The notes below the pieces were generated by a model. It did no database searches. It was not told the DNA's origin and was given only the letters and a program-made list of their open reading frames with translations. The translations under genes were made by a program, and so were the position numbers. From NCBI RefSeq assembly GCF_901709675.1, contig NC_051095.1, positions 16,347,956 through 16,411,955 on the forward strand: DNA of 64,000 bases, given 5' to 3'. This DNA is from Syngnathus acus (Eukaryota > Chordata > Actinopteri > Syngnathiformes > Syngnathidae). Positions 10,192 through 22,700 of the stretch are shown here, one piece after another. The first letter of the stretch is position 1. The number at the start of each line of letters is the position of its first letter.

Positions 10192-12543
10192 ATGTCTCGA
10201 CGATCACGCGCGCCATGGACACAGCGCTTGCTGGTTGTCATCTTTTGTTTGGATTTCACGTTTATTTTCACCATGGCGCAGCTGAGGTACTCTATTCCCG
10301 AGGAAGGAATGGATAACGCCCTTGTTGGAAATGTTGCAAAAGATTTGGGGTTGGATTTGAGCGGACTAAACGCTCGAGGATTCCGGGTCGTGTCCGGGAC
10401 CACCGAGCCTCTGTTTGTACTAACAAACAACGGCATGTTACGGGTGAAGAGGAAAATAGACAGAGAGGAGGTTTGTGAGCGAATCAGCCCATGTGTTGTC
10501 AACATTAAGATCGTTGTGGAAAACCCATTGGAGGTCCATTACGTCGCCATTGAGATTTTGGACGTAAATGACCACACCCCCACCTTCCCCAACAATCAGA
10601 CGCGTTTGGAGATATCGGAATCTGCTTTGCCTGGTGCGCGGTTTCAGCTGCAGAGCGCCCACGACCCAGACAGCAACGCGTATTCGGTTCACTCGTACAA
10701 AATCAGTCAAAATGAGCATTTTCGTTTGGAGGTTAAAGACCGAGGGGAAGACGGGAAAATCCCGGTTTTGTATTTGCATAAGGCGCTGGACAAAGAAAGT
10801 GCTGAGAGTCATAAACTGCTGCTGACAGCACTCGATGGTGGTAAACCCGCGAGATCAGGAAGCACGGAGATTTTAATTAATGTCTTAGATGTAAATGACA
10901 ACATGCCAGTTTTTACCTCAGAGTCATATTCTGCAGTGCTAAGGGAAAATGCGCCAATCGGCTCAACCATTTTGCAGGTAAACGCAACAGATTTAGATGA
11001 CGGTCTCAATGGCGAGGTGGTGTACTCTTTTGGTAATAATGTTAATAGTAAATTACGCAAAGTTTTTGATGTTGATACAATTACTGGAGAAATTACAGTT
11101 AAAGGTCCAATAGATTTTGAAGCAAAAGACAAGTATGAAATAGATATTAAAGCATCTGATCAAGGACCAGTCCCCCTAGAAACAGAGAAAAGTGTCATAA
11201 TAACTATTGTGGATTTAAATGATAACAGACCTGAAATTGAAGTAACTTCATTTTCAAGTGCTATTGCAGAGGACTCCAAACCTGGGACCACTGTCGCATT
11301 GATAAGTGTGAATGATAAGGACTCAGGTGTCAATGGAAAGGTCACGTGTCATGTTATGGGCGACATACCTTTCATGCTAACACCCTCTTTACAAGATAAT
11401 ATGTTCTCGCTTATCACCAAATCTCATATGGATCGAGAACATCAGTCCAAGTATGATGTCACAATAGTTGCAAAGGATGCCGGCGAGCCGCCTCTCTCCT
11501 CACACAAAACAATAAGTGTGACTGTATCAGATGTAAATGATAACAGTCCAAAGTTTTCAAGCAATCTCTATACTTTCTACATCAACGAGAACAATGTTGC
11601 AGGGGCCTTTTTGTTTTCAGTCAGTGCTCGTGATAGTGATGAGGGTGATAATGCTGTCATATCGTTTGACATTGTGAGAAATGGGGATGAACACAAAACA
11701 ATGACATCTTTTCTAAGCATTAACTCTGAAAATGGACAAATTTCAGCACTGAAAAGTTTTGACTTTGAGACGCTGAAAAGTTTCCAGTTCCAAGTGGTGG
11801 CCAGGGATGGTGGGAGCCCCCCACTGAGCAGCAACGTGACAGTGAAGGTGTTCATTCTGGATCAAAACGACAACGCTCCAGTCATCCTGTATCCAGTCAG
11901 CTCCAACGGTTCTGCCCAAGGTGTGGAGGAGATTCCCCGCAACATCAAAGCGGGAGACTTGGTGACCAAAGTCCGAGCCTACGACGCTGACATCGGCTAT
12001 AATGGCTGGTTGCTCTTTTCGCTGCAGCGAGTCAGCGACCACAGTCTGTTTTCTTTGGACCGCTACACGGGCCAGATCAGAACACTTCGCTCCTTGACGG
12101 AGACGGACGAGGCCGAGCATTGCCTGCTTATCCTGGTCAAAGACAACGGCAACGTGTCGCTCTCGGCGACGGCTACTGTGACTGTCAAACTCGTGGAGCC
12201 CAAAGAGGCTTTTGCGGCTTCCGACGTGAAAAGCGCGGCCACGGTGGACGAGGAGGACAATGTGACTTTTTACCTGATGATCACTTTGGGCTCAGTGTCG
12301 CTCCTTTTTGTCATCAGCATCATTGTGCTGATCGCCATGCAGTGCTCCAAATCCACCGAGTACACTTCTAAATATCTGCAAGAAACCAATTATGATGGCA
12401 CACTGTGTCACAGCATCCAGTACAGATCGGGAGACAAACGCTACATGTTAGTTGGACCCCGAATGAGTATCGGCTCCACCATAGTCCCGGGCAGCCACGC
12501 CAACACTCTGGTGCTCCCTGACAGGAGACACGCTTCCGGGGAG
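10192..12543 (+). CDS. Clustered protocadherin variable exon A4 (complete, divergent ectodomain)
   Basis: 784 codons from the ATG at 10192 ([16 protein letters not shown]...) to the phase-0 donor after GAG (GTAAGA at 12544). An open stretch further upstream has only a TTG start. The leader ends FIFTMA before [11 protein letters not shown]1 carries C-ERISP-C and ends [11 protein letters not shown]1 to most of EC5 differ clearly from A1-A3, for example [20 protein letters not shown] in EC5. From [17 protein letters not shown] onward it is almost identical to the others, so only EC6, membrane helix and tail are homogenised. It is the last set A exon and is followed by the 12-kb gap. Confidence 0.95.
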
Positions 12544-13500
12544 GTAAGACATGGTAACTCAGCAGTTAAGTTCCATATGGGTGTGTGCGCTTGAGATATT
12601 CTGTGTTCACTACTATTGATGTTTGAAACTTGTCAAACATCCAAGCAATGGTGTATGTTTGACCACTGGATACAGAAACGTCGCTGTCTGTGGTCCTGAA
12701 GCATTATAAGTTGTAGCTTCCCAATGTGCAAACTGAATATGCTTCTCAGAAATATGCTGAGGAGCAAAAAATGAATTATGTTGATGTCCTTTTTTGTGAT
12801 GCATGGGCCTCATATGTCCCTTATGAGTGTAAAACCGGTTCAGTATTCATTCCTCATGTTGGATGGTTTACCGGCACATTTTTTGTGTCATTAAGGGCTC
12901 TTGTGGTCCTCAAAGAGACTCTTCTAGCTTCTGATGTCCAGCAAAAGTGAAAAGTGAAAATGAAAAGCAAGAATAATGGATACAAAAATACTGGATTGTG
13001 TTGTGTAAGAGATGTTTTTCATAGACAGCTGCCTCTGTGACTAAAACATCTTATTTATTGTGACACATTTGTCAAATGAATTACAGGAGTTGGTTGTGCT
13101 GTTGATTTTGAAACGTAATGAAGCAGCAGGGAAAGTTTCACCTTCTTTTTCGTTTATCGACAGGTTCTGTGTGCTTTTACTAGTGTTTGTAAGCATGCCT
13201 AATGTGAATGCAGTTGAGCTGATTCAATGAAGCATGAATGTCTGAAAGTAAAGCGAGAAGCGAGAGAGCGCCTGCAGCTGGCGTGCCGTGACTCACAAGT
13301 CACCCAGAGTCAATTGGGGATTGTCCTTTTGAACATCGGCTTTAATGTTCATTCGTTACAATTATATTTCTTTCTTTCACACTATGTTTCTGCCTTTTGG
13401 ACTTTTGATTTGTGTAACACTTTACGAAATGTAATAGTACAATGACCATGTTTGCGTTTTTGTATCTGCCTAAATAGGTCATGGTTTATCACATTTGCAA
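12544..13500. other. Gap part 1: A4 3' flank
   Basis: No coding exon seen; holds the RE1-like site at 12680. Nothing resembling a protocadherin constant exon (no WRYSASLRAG- or WRFSQ-like coding) was found on the + strand. Confidence 0.6.
12680..12700 (-). promoter_or_regulatory. RE1/NRSE-like (REST) site
   Basis: The + strand GTCGCTGTCTGTGGTCCTGA is about 18 of 21 to the reverse-complemented REST consensus, one of the two best in the window. It lies about 135 bp after the A4 donor. Confidence 0.65.
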
Positions 13501-13545
13501 TCTGCATGCTCTGCTTTTGGACTCACTCTGTGTGGAATATTGTGT

Positions 13546-13560
13546 GTTGCCCATAGCAAC
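13546..13560. promoter_or_regulatory. RFX X-box-like motif
   Basis: GTTGCCCATAGCAAC is a near-palindrome that fully fits GTNRCC-N3-RGYAAC. It is the best of three such motifs in the gap. Confidence 0.5.
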
Positions 13561-14300
13561 GCGCACGGAAATCCACCTATCGGAAGAGACTAGCAAACGA
13601 TCAACAGTCTTAGCAACAGCAGAGGAATACGGCAAGGGAGGGAGGGGGTAGAGACGAGCAGCCGGCACTGTAGGATGGAGCATGAGGAGAAGGGAGAAGG
13701 AGGAGGGGAGGGGGATGGGTGGTGGAAGCCTCCATAGGCGACTCGCAATATTTCATGAAAATGTGTCTGTTTCAATCGAACGTGAACATGTCAATAAATT
13801 GTCCGCCTTAGAATTAAGCAGCAGATGGTGCAAATAAATAAACAAAAGCAAAGGCAGAGATGCTTGAGCTCATAATTAGCTATGTTATGGTATAGAGATT
13901 ATCATTTCTAGCTAAGAAGTAGGTCAGTCTTAAAATTCCTATGCCACAAAAAACTAAGCCTGAAATATTTACCCATTGGTATGAATCTAAGTTGTCTCGA
14001 TTTAGATCTTCAAGCAGAAGCGTTTCACTGAGCGTTTTTGTGTTGGAGGAAGGGTGGCGGAAGATTAATCCACTACTATGACATTACTGCAGGCAGAAGG
14101 TTTTCTGCAGTTCTTTTGACCAACTTGCCTTATACTTGTTGTGTTCATGCATATGTTCCACGTGTGTGCATTCCGCAGTGGCTGCAGCAGCACTACTAAG
14201 CTTTTGCCTGGACAGCAAATGCCCCCATGAGATGTCTTGATGCAATTCAAAAGGAATGCAGCGAGCAAGCACGTGATGATGTCAGTGGATCACATTTGTC
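13561..14300. other. Gap part 2: purine-rich stretch and unassigned DNA
   Basis: A strongly G/A-rich stretch runs about 13620-13730. The rest has no recognisable gene. Its closeness to the X-box makes it a candidate regulatory element, but conservation cannot be seen from one sequence. Confidence 0.4.
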
Positions 14301-17300
14301 ATTGCGGCTTGTCGTGAAATGGCAACTTTTGCCTCTAATGTGGATAAATCACAATTACACCTATCAGCCATAGCAATGACATACACGCGCTACCCATGTG
14401 GCAGCAAGTTGTTGACCCCAGTGCTGGTGTACACAGTGCACTTCTCTCTTTTGTTCCCAATATCATTCTAAATTCTGATTAGACTGGCATGAGTTCTCGT
14501 CGGTCGATTGCAGCTGATTACAAAACAGTCAAGTCAGTACTGTGTTTACATTTGTATCATCCGTGCTGCTTTGTGTAGGGGTGTGGCTGTTTGTGCCAGT
14601 GGCTTTGTCTGTCTGCTTGGCTGGCCATGCAAGCACATCTGTGCAATTGTGTTTGCATGCTAACTGTCTGCTCTGACATTATTTCCAGTGCACTGCAACT
14701 TGTCTGTTGTCTTTCACAAGTGGTTGCGAGATTCTTCCTCATTACAAGCGCCTCAGGTGTCACAAGGAGAGCGGATCTGTCAGGTGGCAGATAGATGTAT
14801 GGAGGCATGCTTTTGATGAAATGCAGACAGTTGGAAAGTGAAAACTGTTAACTGCAATTCCTTCCAGACATTGTTTTATTTGCCTTCTTGGGGTATTTTG
14901 CTTCTTTCTACTCTGCTGCTACACCCTCTTCTCCTTCCTCATCCTCCATGTTTCATTCCTCTCCCCCCTCCCCCAGTCTACTCATGTCCTCCTTTTGCCG
15001 CTTCTACATGAATGTCCTTGGCTACCGCTTTCCCTGTATGCCAGCATGTTCTGTCGCCCGGACATGTCCATTCTCTTTACTGAATATTAAAATTCTATCA
15101 CACGCTCTAGAGCCGTGTGTGTGTGTCACTGTGCATCATGCCTTTAGGGCTGTGGCTGTGTGATGCTGCATGTGCTGTTGTGTGTCACTGGGGCACATTG
15201 TCTCTTATGTGGTTCCAGGATGACCGCACGGCTCCACTCACATTGGGGTCAGCAACAACAGTGATGATAATCTAATTTAAACACACAGTAGTAGGGTATG
15301 ACACGAGCACCAACTACTATCTTTAGGTCATTGACACACACATGCACACACAATCTCTCTCTCACAAACACACAGCAGCCATTCACACTGACATTAAGCC
15401 CTCAATGAAAAGAGTTTGACAATGTGCACCTATGCTTTAGTGCTCACTGCTCCGTAATTAACAGCCATTCACCTATAGATAAGCTCTCTCTTTCAATGAC
15501 AATTAGATTTTGCACCTATCTGATTCAGCGTGTTTGTTCTACTATGATGCAGTGCTCTTCCACACCACTGCAAACTATAATGACTCGGAAATGAAATGGA
15601 AATGAACAACACTCTGATGGCGTCAATCAAAAGCGAGCAATAATGTTAATAAATAAATAAATAATAAGTAAATAATAAAGCAAAGGCAGAATTTGTGTTC
15701 TTTCATTGGATCTCAATATAAAGGTGCATGTCAATGAACTGGCATGCCATTGAAAAGTTTATTTATTTCAGCGTATTACGTCAGGAGGTGACGATTACCA
15801 TTAACATTGACAATGAATGCCATGATAATGATCTTTGACCTTGATGGTCACCAATTGTATACAGTTGATGTTGCCCAGGATACTCTGGGCTCATGTGTAC
15901 GTTTTGTGATGTTACAGAATGACCTCTGTCGTAATATTTGGTTATAGTTTCCTCCAGTTATCTAGTCACTGCACACTTTGGTTTCGGTGGATGGCTGAGT
16001 TGATGGATGGGTGCATGAGTAGATGGCTATATATAGTGCAATTGCATGATGTTTTTTCTCCCTGCTGTCCCTGTGCGTTACTAAGGCAAAGTAGGAGTCA
16101 GTAGGCCAAAGCGTGTAAAGTGTGGGTGGGCAGCACTTACAGCTCTAGGCCAAGGCTCCCTGGCACAGCTCCTTTTGCGTCTATCATTTGTGCTACATGA
16201 CAAGGCTGGTTTATAGCGATGTGTGGCTTTCATGCAGGTTGGCTCCACGCTTGTCACAAATTTGGGTCAAAGCTCATTCCTCCATATACTATAGATGCAC
16301 CTATAGGACACTTTATGCAATATCAGCATTTATCTGTGCCATTTCTTTGAACATATGCATCATTTTGTGTCTCAGAACTAGGCTTTTTATGAGGAAATTT
16401 ACATGAGCGTGTCTGACCCTTTCACCCCTCCGCTACTCCAGTAGTTATATAAGCCCTCACTTTCATTGTGTCGCACTTCATTGACTCTGTGGGAGAGGGC
16501 TATAATTTCAACCTTGCCACTCACACTGCACACTCATTCAAAACGAGGACACTCTCTAGATGACAAGCTTGCTTTATTTTTAAGTGTATAATATCAACAC
16601 ATTATTCGATGTATGATTACAGTTATTATTCATAGTAGTAATATTAATAGTAGTCCAAACGCAGGTGTTTTTTTTTTTTTTTAATTGCCTACTGCTGTTA
16701 TTCCTGTGCTATCTTTTTTTTCCTTTTTTTTTTTTTTTTTTGAATTAACAGTTCAGAACAGATGGCCTGCACTGCTCTTGTTTGGCATCAGCGTTCATAC
16801 AGCCACAACATCTGCTCCAGTACTCAGGTCACCGCTGCATGCCCGGAGGATTGAGGATAGCGTAAGGCTCCCTGCAATTTAGCCTCATAGTGGCAAAGGA
16901 GTAGGGCAAAAGAAAGCGCAACTGGCTTTTACATTGTTGCAATCAAGATAGGGAAAACAAGAGGCATGACTTTTGGTGTTGTGAAGTTTGATTTAGTGAA
17001 GAGAGGGAAATCTGCGGTCAACTTTTTGGACAGAGGATGCCGCCTTTCCTAAGAGGATTGCCTTCTTAGCACAGTATCCTTGCACTGCTCACTGTTGGCT
17101 ATTTGGGCTGGGCATAGGACCACTGTGTCCTCACACTCTTGTGATGAGGACCGTATGTTGTATTTATTTTGGACTGAGCATCAATGGGATCAGACGTCTG
17201 TGAGAGGGATTCAGACTCTGACCTCTGCTTGACACCATATAATGTCCCTTACAGTATTTCCTCCTATTCTGACAGTTTCGCTAATTGAATATGGCTTTAT

Positions 17301-20300
17301 TTCCCTCATGGAAAAGTTGAGCTACAATAAATAACTTTTCCTCTTTCTCGTTTATTATTGCAACAATATCCATTGAGAAAGTGACAAGTAATAATTCGCT
17401 GTTTCAATAAACACAATATAATCTGCACTATTTTCGGAATGTATCGTCTGATTTTATTCGGATGTTATAAGTTCAAGGAGTACTGTGATAAAAATGAGTT
17501 GAATGCCACTCCCTGGGCATCTTTGTGTGTGTAAACCTGCAGTAAGCAGCTGTGATGAGTCATCTTAGTGCCACATGTGGATGTTTATTTATTTATTTAT
17601 TTTTCAACTCTGTTTATTTTTAGGAAGACCATCTGTCAGGAAAAAACAAACGCAGGGACGTATTGATTTTACCCTTATGATTGTTAAGTAATAAATGTCA
17701 AGGACATATTTTGTGGTAATGGCTGGTTGTCACGCATACGTATTTTGCATATTTATGTTTATTTTAGTAATGAAGGTATGCTACATGTATTCCTGCAGTC
17801 GTGTGTGCAGCGTATGAGTAAAACAATGAGCTAGGCTAGGGTGTGTAAGGCAAATGTTAATGCGCCTGACGCACATCCCTCCCTCCCTCTCCTCCCACTC
17901 CCACGTCTGTCTTCCAGTGCAGGCTTTGTTCTCGACAGTCGACCCCACTCTTTTCCAGCCTCGTTATACGTCCATTTGGTCTTCACCTCAAACTGGATTA
18001 TTTTACTCACTCATCCTGCCCATCTATTTATCCACACACTGAGAATAGACTTCTTTCCTCCTCGTCTTGTCGTATAGCTCATGCTCTCACATGTGCCCCC
18101 TCCTGTCTGACTGTATGGATGCAAGCAGATGCAAACGCTTACTAACACCAACTTCATTTTATTTTTCCTTGTAAGCAGCTCTTTAATATTTGATGTTGCT
18201 TAGTCCTGTTGTTTCAAAACAGAGAATTGTCCAATGATGGGACCTCTCGCAAATTTTGCCTCTTAATCCACCATGCCCCCAAATGCTATTTCTAGTCTCA
18301 GGCAGCCTCTCGTCTGCACATTGTGCCCTCATTTTAGAGGAAGCTCAACAGCAAATACTGTTGAAAGACTCATAGTATTTTTTTCTTTCTCATATTTTAC
18401 AAGAGGAAATCCTCTTTTGTTTGTGTATTATATGTCTGACATTAATTATTTCTTAAAACAAGAACTAATCTAAATCCACAAATATAGTATTCTACTAGAA
18501 TAAACTCATAATATAAAAAATGCAGAATATTATTTATTAGCTTGTCCTATCTTCGAACTGAAAGTATGACTTTTTTTGCAGCAATTTTCTTTAGTTTTAG
18601 ATTTTCTTTGAAATAGACCAATGAGTGATATTTCTTTTTTGTTCTTGATGAACATTACAACTATTCTTCATATTTTCTAATTAATATTCAGTATGCACAT
18701 CCATAAGAGGAGACCCTTTTAGATCAAGAGTAACAATAAAGATAACAGCAGTAAGCAGCAAGAGGGATGAGACGGAATACATTGTCATATTAATTGGCAC
18801 GATGATGCACTTATCACGTCGAATTTAAAGTTCACTGGAGTGCAGCCTACAAAATATAATTGCTTTGTTTTCTTCTGCACCGGCCACAACATTAGGTACC
18901 CCTGTACAATAAAATTGCATGGATTACAACAATAAATTTGCCAAAGTATCTTTTTTTTTCTCTTTTTATACAGGGTTAGGGTACAGTCTAACCAACCCTC
19001 GGGAGGAAACCAGTTTTGCATTGTGCTCACTAGTTTAGAGGAGAACGTATGGGATACTTGTGCAGTGCAATATATGCATGTAATAATAGTAGTTGTAGTA
19101 ATGTCAGTATAAACATATTTATTTATCTAAAATACCTTGACTCTTTCAAAATAAATGTCCAAGACTTGAATATGTTGTGGGGGAAAAAAACTGAACTTCA
19201 CATATTACTGATATTCTTAACTTTTGGTACCAAACTTGTGTTTTAACTCATCCTGTCAGTTCTACTACTAATGTCAATATTCCAGTTTGCCCTACATGGA
19301 TTAAGGCCTCTGTAAAGAGTGTCAAGTGATAATTCTCCCGTTACTCCTCTAATGCGATTAGGTGGAATCATCTTAATCATGCCACGAACACTAGTTTAAA
19401 GAAGGCAGCAGAAAGTGAAACTAAACATGCCACTCACACAATTTTGTGTCTTGTTGTAATGTTGTGTTTAATGATATTTTCATATGGGTAGTTTTGTGGT
19501 AGTACGCACATTTGTTTTAGTTGCATCTAATAAATTGGCATCTAGGAACATTGCCCTGTCGACTCAAGGACTTCTTCATTACTCATGCAAATTCATACTG
19601 TGTACAATACACTCATGGGAATCTGCTCTCCTTGCAGCTATTTAAGTTTTCATACTATTGAGACAGGAGGCTGGTAGCTAGTGGCGGATCTAAGAGTTGA
19701 TGAAAATGAATGAAACACACAGCACAATAGTAACATCACAATATTGTAGTCATGTTAGGAAGAAAAGTGGAGCAACCTCACAAAAAACATTCCAGCCTGC
19801 ACTTCCAACATCAGGCTCTCTACAGGCCAGCACTCTCCTCTATTATTCAGACTCACTCCCTCCATTTTTTTTTTTTTTAAAGGAAGTGGGCCAAGCTTGA
19901 GCGCATGCAGCAGGTCCGCTCCTCCATTGCTCCTCATCACATGCATGCTGTAGTGGTGGGCGAAGACTTACTTCAGCATGACTAATAAGAATGTAAAAAT
20001 AGACATTACACAACGCTTATACAGGTCTAATGTGTGATTGTATTGAAAATAAATTGCAACGTGTGTCTAATGTGGGAGAAATGTATATAGAAAATACGTG
20101 TGGAAAAAAAATACAATAAATGGACAGCATATGCATTGAATGTTATATGAATCCCTTTCTCCTGGTTCCCTTGCTGCAGCACAGTATTGTCGCGTTATTT
20201 AATAACTTGCGAGGAGTCTTCTCTCGCAATCAGTTACACCTCAAGTATATCGCCCCATCTTTCTTTCTTTAATACAGTTCCTTCCCATGCGGCGTTTTCA

Positions 20301-20460
20301 TTTCCTGAAGACACAGTGAATGGGAACCAGACATCAAGGCTGCGAGAGTATCTGTGCCACACGATACACTTTTTTTTTTTCTTCTGAGTGTGACATCGCT
20401 AATCTATCAGAATGCATCAAGCGTTGGCCCAGTCTGAGCGTGTGGAAAGGGGAGAAAAGA
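14301..20460. other. Gap part 3: no gene recognised
   Basis: Six kilobases of AT-rich sequence with short open frames only, none with a recognisable family or splice context. It includes poly-T runs near 16669-16682 and 16722-16741, and a TTTA run near 17582-17602. I see no constant exon, transposase or RNA gene. Confidence 0.6.
17582..17602. repeat. Short (TTTA)n microsatellite
   Basis: About five TTTA units in AT-rich DNA. Confidence 0.8.
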
Positions 20461-20476
20461 GGCGCCCTCTTGTGGC
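20461..20476 (-). promoter_or_regulatory. Reverse-oriented CTCF-like site in the gap
   Basis: The minus strand reads GCCACAAGAGGGCGCC, a close match to the CTCF core. The CTCF-like motifs upstream of the variable exons lie on the + strand, so this site is convergent with set A to its left and divergent from set B to its right. In mammals the Pcdh-alpha enhancer HS5-1 carries CTCF sites opposite in orientation to the promoters. A comparable role here is inference. Confidence 0.55.
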
Positions 20477-20953
20477 AACAAAAGTAGAACATAATGTCCT
20501 CTGTGCGTCAATACTGTCAATTATTTAGCTGGTCATTGCACTCAAAGTGGTGGTGTATTCAGTGGTTTCACGATTGAGTTTATGTGTCAGTATTGATCGA
20601 CTGGTAGGTGTCCCATTTTCCGCCACTCATAACTGGTTGTTCCACACATCTCTGCCTTTGACAAACCATTTGATTGACAAATCTAGGTTATCCATGATTG
20701 ACTATAGAGCCAGATTTACTCCTAATCCCAGAAGAAAAAAATTGTTACATTCTGGCTGCATCTCTCTTCCCTCTGTGTGGATTCACTAAGGATAGGGAGA
20801 ATATTTACATTGTCTGTAGTATATAAAATATATCTTGGATGACAGATAAATATATACATTTTGACATTATATTCTTTCCCTGTTTCCTCACAAAGAAAGG
20901 TCCAAAGGAGGGGCAGGAAGTAGGGAGTGGTGCTAAAGGAGGCTTGCATCTGT

Positions 20954-20967
20954 GTCGCTATGGTAAC
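20954..20967. promoter_or_regulatory. RFX X-box-like motif
   Basis: GTCGCTATGGTAAC has an intact right half-site GGTAAC, with one mismatch in the left half. Confidence 0.4.
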
Positions 20968-21877
20968 AGGAGAGGAGTGAATGAATCAATTATGGTTGCT
21001 CCCAGTGGAAACAGAGCTATCGGACGCCGCCTTTGTCGCTACGTGCAATGAACCAATCAGCAAAGTCCAGGGCTGCTACATGGCTTCAACCAAACCAATT
21101 GGATGGTGTTTTTTTCCCCCTCTACAGTTTAGATTGTATGTCTGTTTTTATGAGCTGAACTGAAAGATGTGTCTGTTGTTGTAAAGTGAATCCATATGTG
21201 TAATGCTGTTGTCAAAAAAATGTTTGCTAGTTGGAAACTTTGATGAAAGGCACTAAATTAAAGCATCCCCTGCACACTTCACATTTCTGAATATACATGA
21301 TCTTTCACACACACTCAAGCCACATTCACAACTATATTTTGTCAGCACCTGCACTGTTGCCAAAGCTTCACATTAATGTCTTTGACACGGAGCAAGCAAA
21401 ACTACAAAGTGAGAGAAAGAGCTATTTCTAAACGCTCCTCTCATGAGACATGCTGTCAGGGACACATCCCTATCAACAATAGCCTGCCCGTTGTTTTTAC
21501 AGTAGAGTAGCTAATTAAGTAATTTGGGGAAATTGTGCCATTGCTTTCCAAATGAGTGAACAATGTGTTTGGGAGTCTATTTCAGTGGCATGTGCGTGTG
21601 TATGCGCATGTGCGTGAGCATGCTCCATATTGCCATGTCCTGGCTCATGTTTTTGCTGGATGCTCCCCTGTCCTATTTTTCCAACCAATGGAGGGAGAGC
21701 AGATTGAAATTGAAAAATAAATGATTAAGGTGGATTATTTTCAGTTTCTTCATCATATTGTATTGTAGCTTGTGTAGCTTTTTATGTGCAGATGGTCGAG
21801 CTGTCTTGCAAGCATGTCTGCGACGTTATCAACATCCACCTAAAAAAAGAATGTTAAATATTGTATAACCCCCTCTC

Positions 21878-21889
21878 CACACACACACG

Positions 21890-21921
<32 letters not shown>
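21878..21921. repeat. (CA)n microsatellite
   Basis: About 44 bp of CA with two CG interruptions. Confidence 0.95.
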
Positions 21922-21924
<3 letters not shown>

Positions 21925-22653
21925 TGATTCTGAATGATCCAAAGGCTATTCTTTTTCTTCCCCCAATTCACATTTTTATTTTCCTTCCCATTATGTCACC
22001 CTTAATCACACCCTATGATTCTCAATGTAAACATCTTGGCTTCTGCTTTATATGTTTTTCTTGTCTCATGAATGCACATTTGGGCGTGGCCCTATCAGTC
22101 CATGTGCTGAAGCCTCACATCACAGCTAAATATTTTAAAAAATATATATCTAGGATGAGATGTTCTGCAGACAGGCTGCTCATGGTATAAGTGTTGCATC
22201 ACATGAAAAGCAAGTGTGCAGCTTATAGAGAGGAGTGGGGGTGGTCTCCAGAGCCTTGGCTGTGGGCTGTGCAGGGGGTGATTGAAAAGGTCAGGATCTC
22301 CAGTGTGATGGAGAGGTCGGAAAGGAGAAGAAGGTGCTGCAGTGGAAATGTCATAATGAATCTGCTGGAGCAGTGCAACATTAGCAATGCATGAGCAACC
22401 CAGATGCAACTGTTGACAGACTCGTTCATTCCAGAGTACGCATTGTTTGCTTTGGTGTACATTTGTGTATACACTCAAAGCCTGATGTGCTTTGATTCAT
22501 TCAGTGAGAGCAAAATCCATCAATGTGAGTTGATGAATATTCAGAAGTGGGTCAAAAACTCCAGTGTACGTATTTAGTAAAATACACCCATGGGCTTGCG
22601 CTCACAATGTGTGTGTCTGTGTGCACACATGCATCGTGTATGCCGGGGATGGC

Positions 22654-22667
22654 GTTGCTATGGAAAC
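22654..22667. promoter_or_regulatory. RFX X-box-like motif
   Basis: GTTGCTATGGAAAC; one mismatch in each half-site against the X-box consensus. Confidence 0.4.
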
Positions 22668-22700
22668 ATAAAAGGGAGAGAAGAGAGTGAGGAGGGGGAG

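Larger units (their letters stand above)
20477..22700. other. Gap part 4: unassigned DNA with two X-box-like motifs and a CA repeat
   Basis: No coding gene seen. The motifs at 20954 and 22654 flank a CA repeat at 21878. The region may be the regulatory core of the gap, together with the CTCF-like site at 20461. Confidence 0.4.

Noticed and set aside
12726-12950. 74-codon + strand ORF in the A4 3' flank
   Set aside because: No recognisable domain, AT-rich composition and no splice or promoter context.
14888-15163. 91-codon Ser/Pro-rich ORF considered as a possible constant exon
   Set aside because: Low-complexity pyrimidine-rich sequence, with no match in my reading to WRYSASLRAG or WRFSQ regions.
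22095-22115. AGTCCATGTGCTGAAG as a RE1-like site in the gap
   Set aside because: It lacks bases in the centre of the motif relative to the REST consensus; likely chance.
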